From an uncultured Poribacteria bacterium (lineage in GTDB: Bacteria > Poribacteria > WGA-4E > WGA-3G), in contig OX638316.1 in the NCBI GenBank assembly GCA_951812525.1, positions 2,598,506 to 2,662,505 of the forward strand: DNA of 64,000 bases, in the 5' to 3' direction. The position numbers were made by a program, and so were the translations under genes. Position 1 is the stretch's first letter; each line of letters opens with the position of its first letter. The notes beneath the pieces were generated by a model, which made no database searches, was not told the DNA's origin, and saw only the letters and a program-made list of their open reading frames with translations. Of the stretch, positions 34,142 through 42,989 are shown piece after piece.

Positions 34142-34831
34142 GTGAAGAAAATTTTTGTTTCTCTCATGATTCCATCAGTCCTCCTGATGCTGTTTGTTCT
34201 GCCTGTTAACCTCGCTTCGGCGCGAGCGTTTAACAACGATTTCGAGACAGGTGACCTCACTGATTGGGAAAAAGATGGTGAGGCATTCGACTTCCAGCCC
34301 ACTTGGGGGGATAATCCAACGGCGCGAAACCGCGGTCAGCCCTCTCAACATCAGGGAGACTGGTGGTTAGGTTTATACGAGAAGTACCAGGGGCCAGATA
34401 TAGGGAAAAAACTCGGACAGAATCCAGGGGGGACTCAGGGTGATGGACCTCAAGGCACCCTTACCTCTATTGAGTTCACGATCGTCGGAAAAACGATGAA
34501 TTTCCTCATCGGCGGGGGCAACCACCCGTGGAAGGATGATCCGGGTCCTTGTAGTGTTAACCTTGAGATTAATGGTAAAGTTGAGCTCACAGCAACCGGT
34601 AACGCTACCGAGACCATGATCCGGGTAGAGTGGGATCTTTCTGGATTGAGCGGTGAGACAGCCCAAATTGTCGTTGTTGACGAAAATAGTGGCGGGTGGG
34701 GACATCCGAACTTTGACGATATACATCAAGCAGATACCAGAGGAAGAAATATTCCCTGGGAGCAGGTCCTTGCTGTTGATGCACGCGGAAAGTTAGCCGC
34801 TACTTGGGCACAAATGAAAAAGTATTATTAG
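34142..34831 (+). CDS. Secreted beta-sandwich (CBM-like) protein with TWG-type tail
   Basis: GTG start with GGAG upstream; a signal peptide covers 1-28. The mature part (about 30-200) begins FNNDFETGDLTDW, includes GDWWLGLYEKYQG, PQGTLTSIEFTIVGKTMNFL, GGGNHP and WGHPNFDDIHQAD, the phrases of the carbohydrate-binding-like beta-sandwich often attached to GH32-type or other glycosidases. No catalytic domain is present. It ends VDARGKLAATWAQMKKYY, matching the shared C-terminal motif of the window. It lies convergent with the epimerase gene, separated by a GC-rich palindrome. Confidence 0.75.
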   Translation: MKKIFVSLMIPSVLLMLFVLPVNLASARAFNNDFETGDLTDWEKDGEAFDFQPTWGDNPTARNRGQPSQHQGDWWLGLYEKYQGPDIGKKLGQNPGGTQGDGPQGTLTSIEFTIVGKTMNFLIGGGNHPWKDDPGPCSVNLEINGKVELTATGNATETMIRVEWDLSGLSGETAQIVVVDENSGGWGHPNFDDIHQADTRGRNIPWEQVLAVDARGKLAATWAQMKKYY

Positions 34832-34857
34832 GTCTGACAGTTAACCAACGCAATGCT

Positions 34858-34883
34858 TAGGGGCGGGACGCGTTCCGCCCCTA
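34858..34883. terminator. GC-rich palindrome between convergent genes
   Basis: Perfect 9-base arms TAGGGGCGG/CCGCCCCTA surround an 8-nt centre. It overlaps the last codon of the epimerase gene and lies 27 bases after the secreted protein's stop, so it could stop transcription from both sides. It may also be a member of the interspersed palindrome family, since the TAGGGGCGG phrase has that form. Confidence 0.55.
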
Positions 34884-35834
34884 CGGCGAAATCTGTTCCA
34901 AACCTGCTCGCTCACGGAAACGATTGAACGTTTTCAGGATCCCCTGCTCCATCGTATAGTCGGGTGTGAAACCCATCTCCTCAGCAATAGGCGTTGCATC
35001 GTAATCCCATGAAATGCCGAATACTCCGGGCTCCAGCGTAATCTGCGCCTCTGGCACCAACTTTTTAAGATATGCGGCACCGTCCTTAACCGGTCGAATA
35101 CCACCTTTCACATTAAAGACGCGTGTCTGTGTTGTCGGACAGGTGCACGCAAGCACAATCGAACGCGAAACATCTTCTACATACTGCCAATCCACAGCAT
35201 CATCACCGAAGGGACAGACGTGCGATTTACCTAACGCCACTGCCTCAATCATTTGCGTCGTAAATGAACTCATCCCTCGCGTTCTACCGACACCATAAAC
35301 AGCAGTAAACCGAAGTCCGATTGAGTCTACTCCATACGCATCAAAATAGTGCGTTGCATACTTCTCGTTGAGGGATTTACATGCGCCGTAGATAAACTTC
35401 GGATAGTGTGGGGCATCGTTGAGAATCTGTTGGTGGTTGTAATCCTCTGGTGAACCGAAGACAGCGACACTGCTTGCCCACACGACCCGTTTGAGGTCGA
35501 AAATACGCGCCGCCTCTAATACGTTGATTGTCCCTTCGCAAACAACTTTTAGTGCCTGCGGTGGATTCGCATTGCACGCTGGGACCTGCCATGAGGCGAG
35601 ATGAATAATTCGATCAATCTCATGTTCTTGGACGGTGCGTAAAACGTGCGGCAGATCGGTAATATCGCCCTGCACGAAGCTAAATCCTTCTAACTGTTCA
35701 TCCGTAAGTACCATCTTGGGAATGGTTAAGTCGTAAGCGAAATCGTAAACGACTACCTTTTCACCGGCAGCCAACAGGTCGCGGATAACATAAGTACCGA
35801 TGCATCCCATGCCACCAGTGAGCAGATATGCCAT
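34881..35834 (-). CDS. NAD-dependent epimerase/dehydratase
   Basis: The 317-residue extended SDR starts with the Rossmann motif TGGMGCIGTYVIRDLL (7-22), has the Asp of VVYDFAYD, HLASWQVPA about 80, ASSVAVFG with the active-site Ser region about 120, and YGACKSLNEKY with catalytic Tyr and Lys about 150. The overall pattern is that of UDP-glucose 4-epimerase-type enzymes that act on sugar nucleotides, but substrate residues are not clear. GAGGAGA precedes the start. It is last in a four-gene minus-strand set with Rieske, SDR and gamma-glutamyltransferase genes. Confidence 0.85.
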   Translation of the reverse strand: MAYLLTGGMGCIGTYVIRDLLAAGEKVVVYDFAYDLTIPKMVLTDEQLEGFSFVQGDITDLPHVLRTVQEHEIDRIIHLASWQVPACNANPPQALKVVCEGTINVLEAARIFDLKRVVWASSVAVFGSPEDYNHQQILNDAPHYPKFIYGACKSLNEKYATHYFDAYGVDSIGLRFTAVYGVGRTRGMSSFTTQMIEAVALGKSHVCPFGDDAVDWQYVEDVSRSIVLACTCPTTQTRVFNVKGGIRPVKDGAAYLKKLVPEAQITLEPGVFGISWDYDATPIAEEMGFTPDYTMEQGILKTFNRFRERAGLEQISP

Positions 35835-35920
35835 AGTCTGTTCTCCTCTTCACGCGCAATCGCGCCTTTCTGCTATTGTGGGCGCGCTTCTTGAGCACGC
35901 CAGCACTGCTTTCTGTCTCG

Positions 35921-36244
35921 TTACAAATTAAGAGGCTTATCCACATCCACGAGGATATCTTCCCCCTCCACTTTAACAGCATAGGTAGGTTGTTTCTCCT
36001 CACCTGGCCATACACACTCACCCGTCGTCACATCAAATTCCCACATGTGAAGTGGGCACGTAACACATTTGTCATCTAAAAAACCGTAACTCAAAACTCC
36101 ACCGAGGTGTGGGCAGATGTTGTTCATGGCGTAGTACTCGCCTTTTACGTTGTAGATACCGATGAAAACGCCTTCAACTTTTACGCCGAGACACTTGCCA
36201 GGCTGGATCTGATCGGTTGTCGCGGCTTTTACGAATTGTGACAT
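35921..36244 (-). CDS. Rieske-type [2Fe-2S] ferredoxin
   Basis: The 107-residue protein is a complete Rieske domain: CPHLGG (C-x-H) about 42-47 and CPLHMW (C-x-x-H) about 61-66, 17 residues apart, to ligate the cluster by two Cys and two His. The flanking strand phrases GVFIGIYNVKGEYYAMNNIC and DVTTGECVW fit the ferredoxin component of ring-hydroxylating or nitrite-reductase-type systems. No signal peptide, so it is cytoplasmic. CGGAGAA precedes the start. No oxygenase large subunit or reductase is adjacent; the partners may be encoded elsewhere. Confidence 0.9.
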   Translation of the reverse strand: MSQFVKAATTDQIQPGKCLGVKVEGVFIGIYNVKGEYYAMNNICPHLGGVLSYGFLDDKCVTCPLHMWEFDVTTGECVWPGEEKQPTYAVKVEGEDILVDVDKPLNL

Positions 36245-36437
36245 AATTTCTCCGTCTTTGCGCGCCTCTTACGAAACACACAATTGAAATCGCATCGGAA
36301 AACGCTCCTGAAATTTTCCGATTGACACCAAAAATTTCGGCACTAAACTTTGATCTCAAGATAAACCAAAATCATTTACACCGAAGCATATTTGCCAAAC
36401 CACACGAAAAATTTATTTTGTCTATCTTCTATGAAAG

Positions 36438-37226
36438 CTAAGCATCATCCATTGGGTACAGGCTACATCCACCGTCTACGAGTAGTTCTGTCCCAGTCAT
36501 GTAATCTGCAGCCGAACTGCACAAAAACAAAAAGGCGTTCGCCACCGACTCAAGCGGTTGCATAACGCCGAGTGGAATCGCTTTCTGAGCACGCGCACGA
36601 TAGGTTGGATCCGTATCCCACTGCTGTTTTGCAAGCCCGACGCTAACAATGCCAGGGGCAATCGCATTTGCGCGGATCTCTTTATCTGCTAACTCGCGTG
36701 CGAAAGAACGCATTAACTGTTTCATCGCCGCCTTGCTTGCATTATACGGTCCAATCTCCGGCCACGGCACATCAGCGACCCAAGATGTCGTGAAAATTAG
36801 TTGTCCTTTAACACCATCTTCAAGCATTGAACGGGCGGCAGTGCTGCCCAATAGAAACGCTGTCCGGGTATTAACCGCCATTGTTTCATCCCACTCTTCT
36901 GCATTGTATTCTAATAACGGTTTCGGTATTACCATGCCGATATGACAGAGCGCGACGTGGATAGGTCCAAACCGCTCACGCCCAACAATTATCAACGTCC
37001 GAGTTGCATCGGAATCCGTTAGGTCTGCTTTAACGTAGTTAATTTTCTCTGTATCGATGCCATGCTGTGTAAGTCGGTCCATCGCCAGTTCGTCCGACAA
37101 AATATCGTTCACGGTTACGTTTGCACCGTGTGCCACTAATTTCTTAACGATTCCAAGCCCGATTGCCCCACACCCACCAGAAATTACGATATGTAATCCT
37201 GCGAGGGCATCGTCGCGAAAAGCCAT
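36438..37226 (-). CDS. Short-chain dehydrogenase/reductase
   Basis: The 262-residue SDR has ISGGCGAIGLGIVKKLV as cofactor motif (Gly-rich, but with Cys-Gly-Ala before Ile-Gly), ADLTDSDATRT, LCHIGMVIPKP in the place of the NNAG stretch, active-site TTSWVADVPW and YNASKAAMKQL with catalytic Tyr and Lys, and the end TGTELLVDGGCSLYP. The NNAG motif is replaced by C-H-I-G, which is unusual and may affect the usual Asn role. AGGAG lies nine bases before ATG 37226; the preceding GTG at 37229 is an alternative. It is co-transcribed with the gamma-glutamyltransferase gene 15 bases upstream. Confidence 0.88.
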   Translation of the reverse strand: MAFRDDALAGLHIVISGGCGAIGLGIVKKLVAHGANVTVNDILSDELAMDRLTQHGIDTEKINYVKADLTDSDATRTLIIVGRERFGPIHVALCHIGMVIPKPLLEYNAEEWDETMAVNTRTAFLLGSTAARSMLEDGVKGQLIFTTSWVADVPWPEIGPYNASKAAMKQLMRSFARELADKEIRANAIAPGIVSVGLAKQQWDTDPTYRARAQKAIPLGVMQPLESVANAFLFLCSSAADYMTGTELLVDGGCSLYPMDDA

Positions 37227-37241
37227 CACCAGATTCTCCTG

Positions 37242-38843
37242 TTATTTCGTCCTTACTTTACCTTCGCCTCGTGGGTCTGTCCCACCCTCATGGTGGTTTC
37301 CATCTTCCGATACACGAATACCGTGTCCGGGACCACCGATACCCGCGCTCGGTGTAACTTCGTGACCAAGTTCCCGCAACGCTGCAAGGGTCTCTTCACC
37401 TGCACGCGGTTCGACCTGAATCGGTTCAGCACCATCAGTGTGAAGTCTCGGCGCATCCAACGCCGCCTGTGTGGAAGTCTGAAGGTCCATTAGGCTAACA
37501 CTGATGTTCAGTTGGTTGTTTGGAATAGTCCTGCCGCCGGGTATACCGTAGGTGGCAAAAGGCTTACCATCCCTTGTAGCAAGAAACGGTGCCATGTTGT
37601 GAAGTGGGCGTTTACCCGGTCCGATTGAGTTAGCGATTCCGGGTCTCGGATCAAAACGTCCAACACCGTGTCCAAAGAGCAATCCTGTTCCGGGCACCGT
37701 CACCATTGAGCCGAATCCACCGCCGTGCGTCTGCGTCAGAGATACCATATTCCCTTCCGCATCCGCAGTGGAGATATGACTTGTACAATTCATCGGTTCA
37801 TAGTAAACAACTTCCCCAGGTTGCGGCGATTCAAGACCGCTTTTCAGTTGCTCGCTGAGTGTAGCGGTAAGATTATCCGAAAGTTCGGTCGGGATGTCTA
37901 TGTCAACAAACTTAGGATCACCAAATCGACGGAGCCTTACGGGCCAGCAAACTTTCATTGCTTCAGCGAAAAGATGGAACCTTTCAGCAACCGACATCGC
38001 TGCTGTGTCAAATTCCTCCACCAAGCGAAGCATCTGCAAAGTAGTTAATCCACCCGCACCGAGCGGTGCAGTATAGACAGAATAGCCTCGGTACTGAATT
38101 TTGTAGGGTTCTGTAATAAACGGACGGTAGTTCTTGAGGTCATCCGCCGTTAGGCATCCGCCCAATTCCTGAATATGGTTCGCAATTGTTTCGGCTATTG
38201 TTCCTTCGTAGAAGGCTTCGCGTCCACCTTCGGCGACCGCCTCCAAAGTTCGGGCAAGTTCGGGATTAGTGAGTGTTTCCCCTTTCTTCGGAGCACTGCC
38301 ATTTTTCAGGAAGACACGCGCTGTTTCTGGAAACTCTTTTTTCCACCGTTCTGCGTTCCCAGCCATCCCGCCGCGATTCGCACTGTTCGGCGCATAGCCG
38401 TAGCGCGCCGAGTTGATAGCCGGTCGCGTCACATCCGAGAGCGGTAGGCTTCCGAATTCCTCCAAAGCTAAACACAAGCCCGCCACAACTCCTGGCACCC
38501 CAATAGATAGTGGTCCATGAACGTTTACACGTCCAGGTACACGATAGCCCGCAATCGCATCGGGAGCATCTTCAATCGTAAACATATTTTCAGAAGCAGC
38601 AGCCGGTGCTGCGGTGTTATAATCTATTGCGATAACATCTTCTGTTTTCTTACGATAGATAAGCACACAGCCCCCGTATCCGGCAATGCCGTTGTGCGAG
38701 GGTTCAACGACGCCTTCTGCGAACGCTGCAGCAACAGCCGCATCGACAGCGTTCCCACCTGCAAGCAGCATCTCGAATCCTGCCTGTGCAGTACGAGGGT
38801 GCGGTCCAACAACAGTACCGTAGTCTCTTTTGCGTAGATTCAC
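37242..38843 (-). CDS. ggt: Gamma-glutamyltransferase/glutathione hydrolase-type Ntn hydrolase
   Basis: The 533-residue proenzyme has GGNAVDAAVAAAFAEGVVEP about 29-48, PGVVAGLCLALEEFG about 117, and the self-cleavage and catalytic Thr at CTSHISTADAEGN about residue 353, followed by GFGSMV; ATYGIPGGRTIPNNQ is the usual late Gly-rich part. The family moves or hydrolyses gamma-glutamyl groups. No signal peptide is seen, so it may be cytoplasmic, which favours relatives acting on gamma-glutamyl or cephalosporin-like amides. GTG start with AAAGGA upstream. It is the first gene of a likely operon with SDR, Rieske and epimerase genes. Confidence 0.88.
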   Translation of the reverse strand: MNLRKRDYGTVVGPHPRTAQAGFEMLLAGGNAVDAAVAAAFAEGVVEPSHNGIAGYGGCVLIYRKKTEDVIAIDYNTAAPAAASENMFTIEDAPDAIAGYRVPGRVNVHGPLSIGVPGVVAGLCLALEEFGSLPLSDVTRPAINSARYGYAPNSANRGGMAGNAERWKKEFPETARVFLKNGSAPKKGETLTNPELARTLEAVAEGGREAFYEGTIAETIANHIQELGGCLTADDLKNYRPFITEPYKIQYRGYSVYTAPLGAGGLTTLQMLRLVEEFDTAAMSVAERFHLFAEAMKVCWPVRLRRFGDPKFVDIDIPTELSDNLTATLSEQLKSGLESPQPGEVVYYEPMNCTSHISTADAEGNMVSLTQTHGGGFGSMVTVPGTGLLFGHGVGRFDPRPGIANSIGPGKRPLHNMAPFLATRDGKPFATYGIPGGRTIPNNQLNISVSLMDLQTSTQAALDAPRLHTDGAEPIQVEPRAGEETLAALRELGHEVTPSAGIGGPGHGIRVSEDGNHHEGGTDPRGEGKVRTK

Positions 38844-39324
38844 AGGTCTTTTCCTTTCGCTCAGGGATAATACGTGAGATTTTACGAGTTTTTCACAGAA
38901 TTGTCAAGTATTTCCACTATTTATGCTGTCGCACCTGTAGGAGGAGTTGAAACCTAGACTTTATTGCTATACTCACCATCTCCGCTGGCGAGGTTTCTAC
39001 CTCGTTAGACTTACCAATCCCCGCTGGCGAGGTTTCTAACCTCGCTGGGCATGCGTTTTCACACTGTCTCGATAATCGTGAAATCTACTATGGTTTGTAG
39101 CAGGTCAATTTGCTGCCTATTAATTATGACGTAAATTGGGCGGCTATGGACTACACGTTTTTTAATATCCTTGATAATAAAGCCCGAAAATATATAGACC
39201 TTGCCCAACTTAAACCAACGCTTACCGCTGACGAGATTTCCAAGGTATGCTATTAAAGTATAATTTATCTTAAGTTTTACATTTCTCGCCGCTTTTCTTG
39301 TAAAATGTGCTGTACCTACTACCC
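38844..39324. other. Long intergenic region between ggt and nusB with decayed palindromes
   Basis: No gene is supported. Two GGCGAGGTT palindromes lie at 38987-39004 (shortened right arm) and 39026-39046 (GGCGAGGTT/AACCTCGCT, loop TCT), both preceded by CCGCT. Further on, CCGAAAATATATAG (about 39183) resembles CCGAAAATATGTAG near 19982, and CTTACCGCTGACGAGATTTC (from 39222) looks like a decayed half of the palindrome. The region then runs into a heptanucleotide tract and the nusB promoter. Confidence 0.55.
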
Positions 39325-39373
39325 ACCAATCACCAATCGCTAATTGCCAATTGTCAACCGCTGAAAACTAACT
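39325..39373 (+). repeat. Heptanucleotide repeat tract (7 units) abutting the nusB promoter
   Basis: Units: ACCAATC, ACCAATC, GCTAATT, GCCAATT, GTCAACC, GCTGAAA, ACTAACT; an earlier unit ACTACCC may belong too. The last unit ends at the first base of the -35 box. This is the longest and clearest tract of the family in the window. Confidence 0.75.
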
Positions 39374-39401
39374 TGACACCTTGCCCAAAATAGCGTATAA
39401 T
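39373..39401 (+). promoter_or_regulatory. Consensus sigma70 promoter of nusB
   Basis: A full-consensus TTGACA (39373-39378), 17-base spacer and full-consensus TATAAT (39396-39401). The ATG is about 70 bases further on, after an AAGGAAA ribosome site. Confidence 0.85.
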
Positions 39402-39470
39402 ACAAGGTAATACACCCGCAGCGGCAAATACTCGCATGCGGTAGCGATAAAGATAGAACAAGGAAACCTA

Positions 39471-39890
39471 ATGTCCTCTCGCAGACAATCGCGCATCGCT
39501 GCGATGCAGATGCTATATCAAATTCAACTCACTGCAATACCGGTAAAAATCGTCATGGAACGGTTTTGGCAGAACCAAGAGACATCATCAGAACTCCGTC
39601 CCTTCGCCACAGAACTCGTTGAAGGCACCATCGCACACCTTGAGACAATTGATACATTACTCCAAAATACCTCTAAAAACTGGAAACTCCACCGGATGCC
39701 TATCGTAGATCTCTCAATCTTGCGATGTGCTACTTATGAAATTCTCCATCTCAATGACGTTGATCCTGCAACCACGATCGACGAAGCTATTGAGATTGCC
39801 AAATCTTACAGTACCCCGGATTCGCCTAAATTTATCAACGGCATCTTAGATAATATCCGAAAAAAACACGAGAATACACCAGAACAATAA
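39471..39890 (+). CDS. nusB: Transcription antitermination factor NusB
   Basis: NusB binds boxA RNA with NusE (S10) to prevent termination, chiefly in rRNA operons. The 139-residue length and motifs match: SRRQSRIAAMQMLYQIQLT at the first helix (RRxARxxALQxLY in the family), FATELVEGTIAHLETID, LSILRCATYEILHLNDVDP with the conserved Arg, and INEAIEIAK-type DEAIEIAKSYSTPDSPKFING then ILDNIRKK. All strongly conserved positions appear kept. A consensus promoter and heptanucleotide tract precede it. Confidence 0.97.
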   Translation: MSSRRQSRIAAMQMLYQIQLTAIPVKIVMERFWQNQETSSELRPFATELVEGTIAHLETIDTLLQNTSKNWKLHRMPIVDLSILRCATYEILHLNDVDPATTIDEAIEIAKSYSTPDSPKFINGILDNIRKKHENTPEQ

Positions 39891-39937
39891 ATAACTCCTG
39901 CATAGAAAAGGTCAAGTACTCGTCCAAAAAATAGCCA

Positions 39938-41749
39938 ATGTTTAGCCTAAGAAATTTAATGCTCTCTCTCCTATTCCTCGTTCCGATTTACGTAAACGCC
40001 GCTCAAGAATTCAAATTTATTAGTGAGTTCGGTGGAAAAGGAGAAGGACAGGCACAATTCGCAACAACCTTGTTTATGGCGTTTGGACCTGACGGTGCCA
40101 TCTACATTACAGATACAGATAACTTCAGAATCCAGAAATTCGATGAAACCGGAAATTTTGTATTTGATATCCAGATGGAGGAAGAGAGCGAATTTCGGTT
40201 CATCAACCCCACCGATATTGCTGTAGGAACGGACAATGCTATCTATGTAATGGATTGGATGTTTATAGAGGTTTCCGACAAAGACCCGCAAGCAACATCG
40301 GAACCTAAAATCTTCAACTACGGTCCGGGCATACATAAATTTGGCGCACAAGGTGCCTTCGTCGGAACCTACCCAATCCAAAATTTCAGCAAACGGATAG
40401 CACCCCTTGAAGCAGCCAGTCCCGGACTCGATGCCGATGGCAATTATACTTTGGTCATTCCACAGGGGAACACAAAACGAAATTTTTTATTAACCGTAGA
40501 CCTACACGGCAATCTTTACGTCTGTGACACCGGACCAAAGAAACTCATCTTCAAGCTGGATATGAACGGCAAGCCCATTGCCCGTTATCCACTCGCACAG
40601 CCCGGTGCAGGACATCTCATCTATCCTGTTGATATGGCGGTTGATAGAACTGGAGATCTTTACATTGTTGACGAAAAGGGACATCGTGTCCTGAAATATA
40701 GTGCCGAAGGGAAATTCTTACACGCTTTCGGCGAATATGGAGACGCTGGTGGGCAATTTATCGAACCTTTCCAGATAGCAGCGTTAAAAGACGGAACACT
40801 CCTTATCGCCGATACAGCCAAGTATCTCAAGGATTTTGTCTCCACACTTCCAACGCGGCTCGACGATCCAACGCGACGCTATACCGATGACGCGCGTCTG
40901 TTTCGCTACCGCCTGCGACGGATTCAGCGATTCACTGCAGATGGCGTGTATACCCAAAAACTCCTGATTCCATTCCAGCGAGAAGCTGAAACCGATGTCG
41001 CGCTGCAGCTTAAGGGAATTGATAACACTGGGAATCTTTACTACCTTAACCCAGCGGAATTACGGTTTAGAAAGTATACCCCGACGCGTTCCTTAATTTC
41101 TCCAATGTTCCAAACAGAACTCAAACTTCGGTATACGCGCGATCTACATGACGTTGAAATTGACAATCAGGATGACTTAGACGCAGATCTCTATACCAAA
41201 TCCGATTTTGACGAACAGATTATCCAGGATGCCGCCAATGCAAATCTAATCTTCTCTTACGACATCAGTGAGGCGTATCGACTCGCCCTCTCCAATCAGC
41301 TCACTTTCATCCGGGCAACCGATACAAGCTACTATCGCTCACGAGATTTTGAAGATTTCCGTGGACGTTTCAACCAAGACGATAGAACAACCGAGACGAC
41401 TTGGGACGATCGCGTCCAACTCGATTTCACGTGGATACGCGACCATAGCCTCTACAATTACCGAGAAGCACGCGCCTTTGTCTACTTCAGCATTGTCCGC
41501 GTTGATTTTATCAACGATGCACTTGACCGATTCAATTCCCGATTCTTCGACTTCAACGCTAACCTCTCTGACTGGGGAGCAGGCATATATTACGACCTAA
41601 GTCGGACGTTTCGTCTGAATTTTGAAATCACACACTTTTTCGGTGAGAACAGATACACATATATTGATGAAACCAATGTCCTCTATGCCACTGGGTTTCA
41701 GGAAGCAGATCTCATACGCGCGGTTTTGTTCATAAACGGAGTCTTTTGA
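39938..41749 (+). CDS. NHL beta-propeller fused to a C-terminal beta-barrel-like domain
   Basis: A signal peptide (1-21) is followed by NHL-type repeats to about residue 330: FISEFGGKGEGQAQF, GPDGAIYITDTDNFRIQKFD, VDRTGDLYIVDEKGHRVLKY and GDAGGQFIEPFQIAALKDG. From about 385 the protein changes to alternating, aromatic-rich strands (FQTELKLRYTRDLHDVEI, YREARAFVYFSIVRVDF, LSDWGAGIYYDLSRTFRLNF), ending in VLFINGVF with terminal Phe, as in outer-membrane barrels. I infer a surface propeller carried by, or tied to, a barrel. The ribosome site is weak. It begins 47 bases after nusB and may read from the same promoter. Confidence 0.7.
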   Translation: MFSLRNLMLSLLFLVPIYVNAAQEFKFISEFGGKGEGQAQFATTLFMAFGPDGAIYITDTDNFRIQKFDETGNFVFDIQMEEESEFRFINPTDIAVGTDNAIYVMDWMFIEVSDKDPQATSEPKIFNYGPGIHKFGAQGAFVGTYPIQNFSKRIAPLEAASPGLDADGNYTLVIPQGNTKRNFLLTVDLHGNLYVCDTGPKKLIFKLDMNGKPIARYPLAQPGAGHLIYPVDMAVDRTGDLYIVDEKGHRVLKYSAEGKFLHAFGEYGDAGGQFIEPFQIAALKDGTLLIADTAKYLKDFVSTLPTRLDDPTRRYTDDARLFRYRLRRIQRFTADGVYTQKLLIPFQREAETDVALQLKGIDNTGNLYYLNPAELRFRKYTPTRSLISPMFQTELKLRYTRDLHDVEIDNQDDLDADLYTKSDFDEQIIQDAANANLIFSYDISEAYRLALSNQLTFIRATDTSYYRSRDFEDFRGRFNQDDRTTETTWDDRVQLDFTWIRDHSLYNYREARAFVYFSIVRVDFINDALDRFNSRFFDFNANLSDWGAGIYYDLSRTFRLNFEITHFFGENRYTYIDETNVLYATGFQEADLIRAVLFINGVF

Positions 41750-41771
41750 TAATCCTATCAGTGTCATCTAA

Positions 41772-41967
41772 TTCTTCTGTAGGAGGGAACTCCGATTCCC
41801 GACCAACGTCATCCAATTCTTCTGTAGGAGGGACTCCGATTCCCGATTTTTTCTTTTAGGAGCGATCTCCTGAATCGCGACGTATCTGATACAACTTCCA
41901 AAAAACGAAAACTATAGTTAACGTCAGTTCGATAAACAGGAACCTGTACCGCAAACTGTTAGTTTGC
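41772..41967. repeat. Cluster of interspersed palindromes
   Basis: Two tandem units TTCTTCTGTAGGAGGGAACT/CCGATTCCCGA lie at 41772-41803 and 41817-41846, the second one base shorter. A related AGGAGCGATCTCCTGAATCG follows at about 41858. A perfect GCAAACT-GTT-AGTTTGC is at 41951-41967, with a decayed GGCGAGGTTCCAACTTC just after. The 382-base gap between the two propeller genes holds only these repeats and the promoter at 42032. The same unit occurs at 53450. Confidence 0.7.
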
Positions 41968-42031
41968 GATACTCAGGCGAGGTTCCAACTTCACTTGTGT
42001 ATAGGTAATCGCGAAAGCTACTATAAAACAG

Positions 42032-42060
42032 TTGAAATATTCCCGATAATCGTATATTAT
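42032..42060 (+). promoter_or_regulatory. Sigma70-type promoter of the second NHL gene
   Basis: TTGAAA (42032-42037), 17-base spacer, TATTAT (42055-42060). The gene start is about 70 bases downstream. Confidence 0.6.
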
Positions 42061-42131
42061 TATCCAAATTCAGGATCTTAAAGCTATCGTCGCTAAATCC
42101 GTAGATGCGAATACCTAACAGGAGGCTTACC

Positions 42132-42983
42132 ATGGCAACTTTTGGAACAGGCGATTATCAATATGAAGTCGTAGAAGGGTGGGGAATGATTCCTCAACTC
42201 GGGCTCGTTTCCGGTGTAGCGTGCGACTCAAATGACCGGGTCTACGTCTTCAATCGTAGCCCGCAACCCGCTATGCTCGTTTTCGAGGCGGACGGTACAT
42301 TCATCACCGAATGGGGCAAGGATATCTTCCAGAAACCGCACGGCATCTGGATTAGTCCTGATGACGAGATTTATACCACAGACACCGTTGATCACACCGT
42401 ACGCAAATTTTCCCTTGACGGAGAACTCTTGCAGACTTTCGGGACTGTTAATCAACCCGGTGCACCAGGTGGTCCATTCAATGAACCGACGCGCGCCGTA
42501 CTCACTGCATCCGGTGACGAAATGTTTGTCTCTGACGGCTACGGACAATCACGCGTACACCGAATGACTGCAGATGGCGAAGTGATCGTTTCGTGGGGAG
42601 CACCCGGCACAGGACCTGGAGAATTTAACCTGCCACACGATGTCACCGTAGACCATAACGACCGCGTCTATATTCTTGATCGTGGCAACCTCCGCTGTCA
42701 GATTTTCAACAACGAAGGTGAATACCTGACCGAGTGGACAGACCTCCGTTCCCCGAATGACCTCTTTATTGATAGTGATAACATCATCCACATCGCCGAG
42801 GGTGGGCAACGCATCAGTATCATGACACTTGACGGCGAAGTCATCAGCCGGTGGGGTGAAAAGGGAGACGCTCCCGGACAATTCAGCGATTCTCCGCACG
42901 GCATCTGGATCGATTCAAAGGGCGACATCTACGTTAGCGAAGTCGTCGCTGACAGACGCTTCCAGAAATTCGCGAGGATTTAG
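42132..42983 (+). CDS. NHL-repeat six-bladed beta-propeller protein
   Basis: The 283-residue protein is made of six NHL-type blades with ITEWGKDIFQKPHGIWISPDD, DHTVRKFSLDGELLQTFG, PHDVTVDHNDRVYILDRGN and SDSPHGIWIDSKGDIYVSEV among them. There is no signal peptide, so it is probably cytoplasmic. The fold resembles peptidyl-alpha-hydroxyglycine lyase and related propellers, but a catalytic role is not supported. Start 42132 has AGGAGG eight to nine bases upstream; the frame is open further to 42105 without a site. The next gene starts six bases after its stop. Confidence 0.8.
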   Translation: MATFGTGDYQYEVVEGWGMIPQLGLVSGVACDSNDRVYVFNRSPQPAMLVFEADGTFITEWGKDIFQKPHGIWISPDDEIYTTDTVDHTVRKFSLDGELLQTFGTVNQPGAPGGPFNEPTRAVLTASGDEMFVSDGYGQSRVHRMTADGEVIVSWGAPGTGPGEFNLPHDVTVDHNDRVYILDRGNLRCQIFNNEGEYLTEWTDLRSPNDLFIDSDNIIHIAEGGQRISIMTLDGEVISRWGEKGDAPGQFSDSPHGIWIDSKGDIYVSEVVADRRFQKFARI

Positions 42984-42989
42984 TCAGTT

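Noticed and set aside
39325-39373. Possible small CRISPR-like array
   Set aside because: The unit is seven bases with drift and no spacers; no cas gene is seen anywhere in the window.
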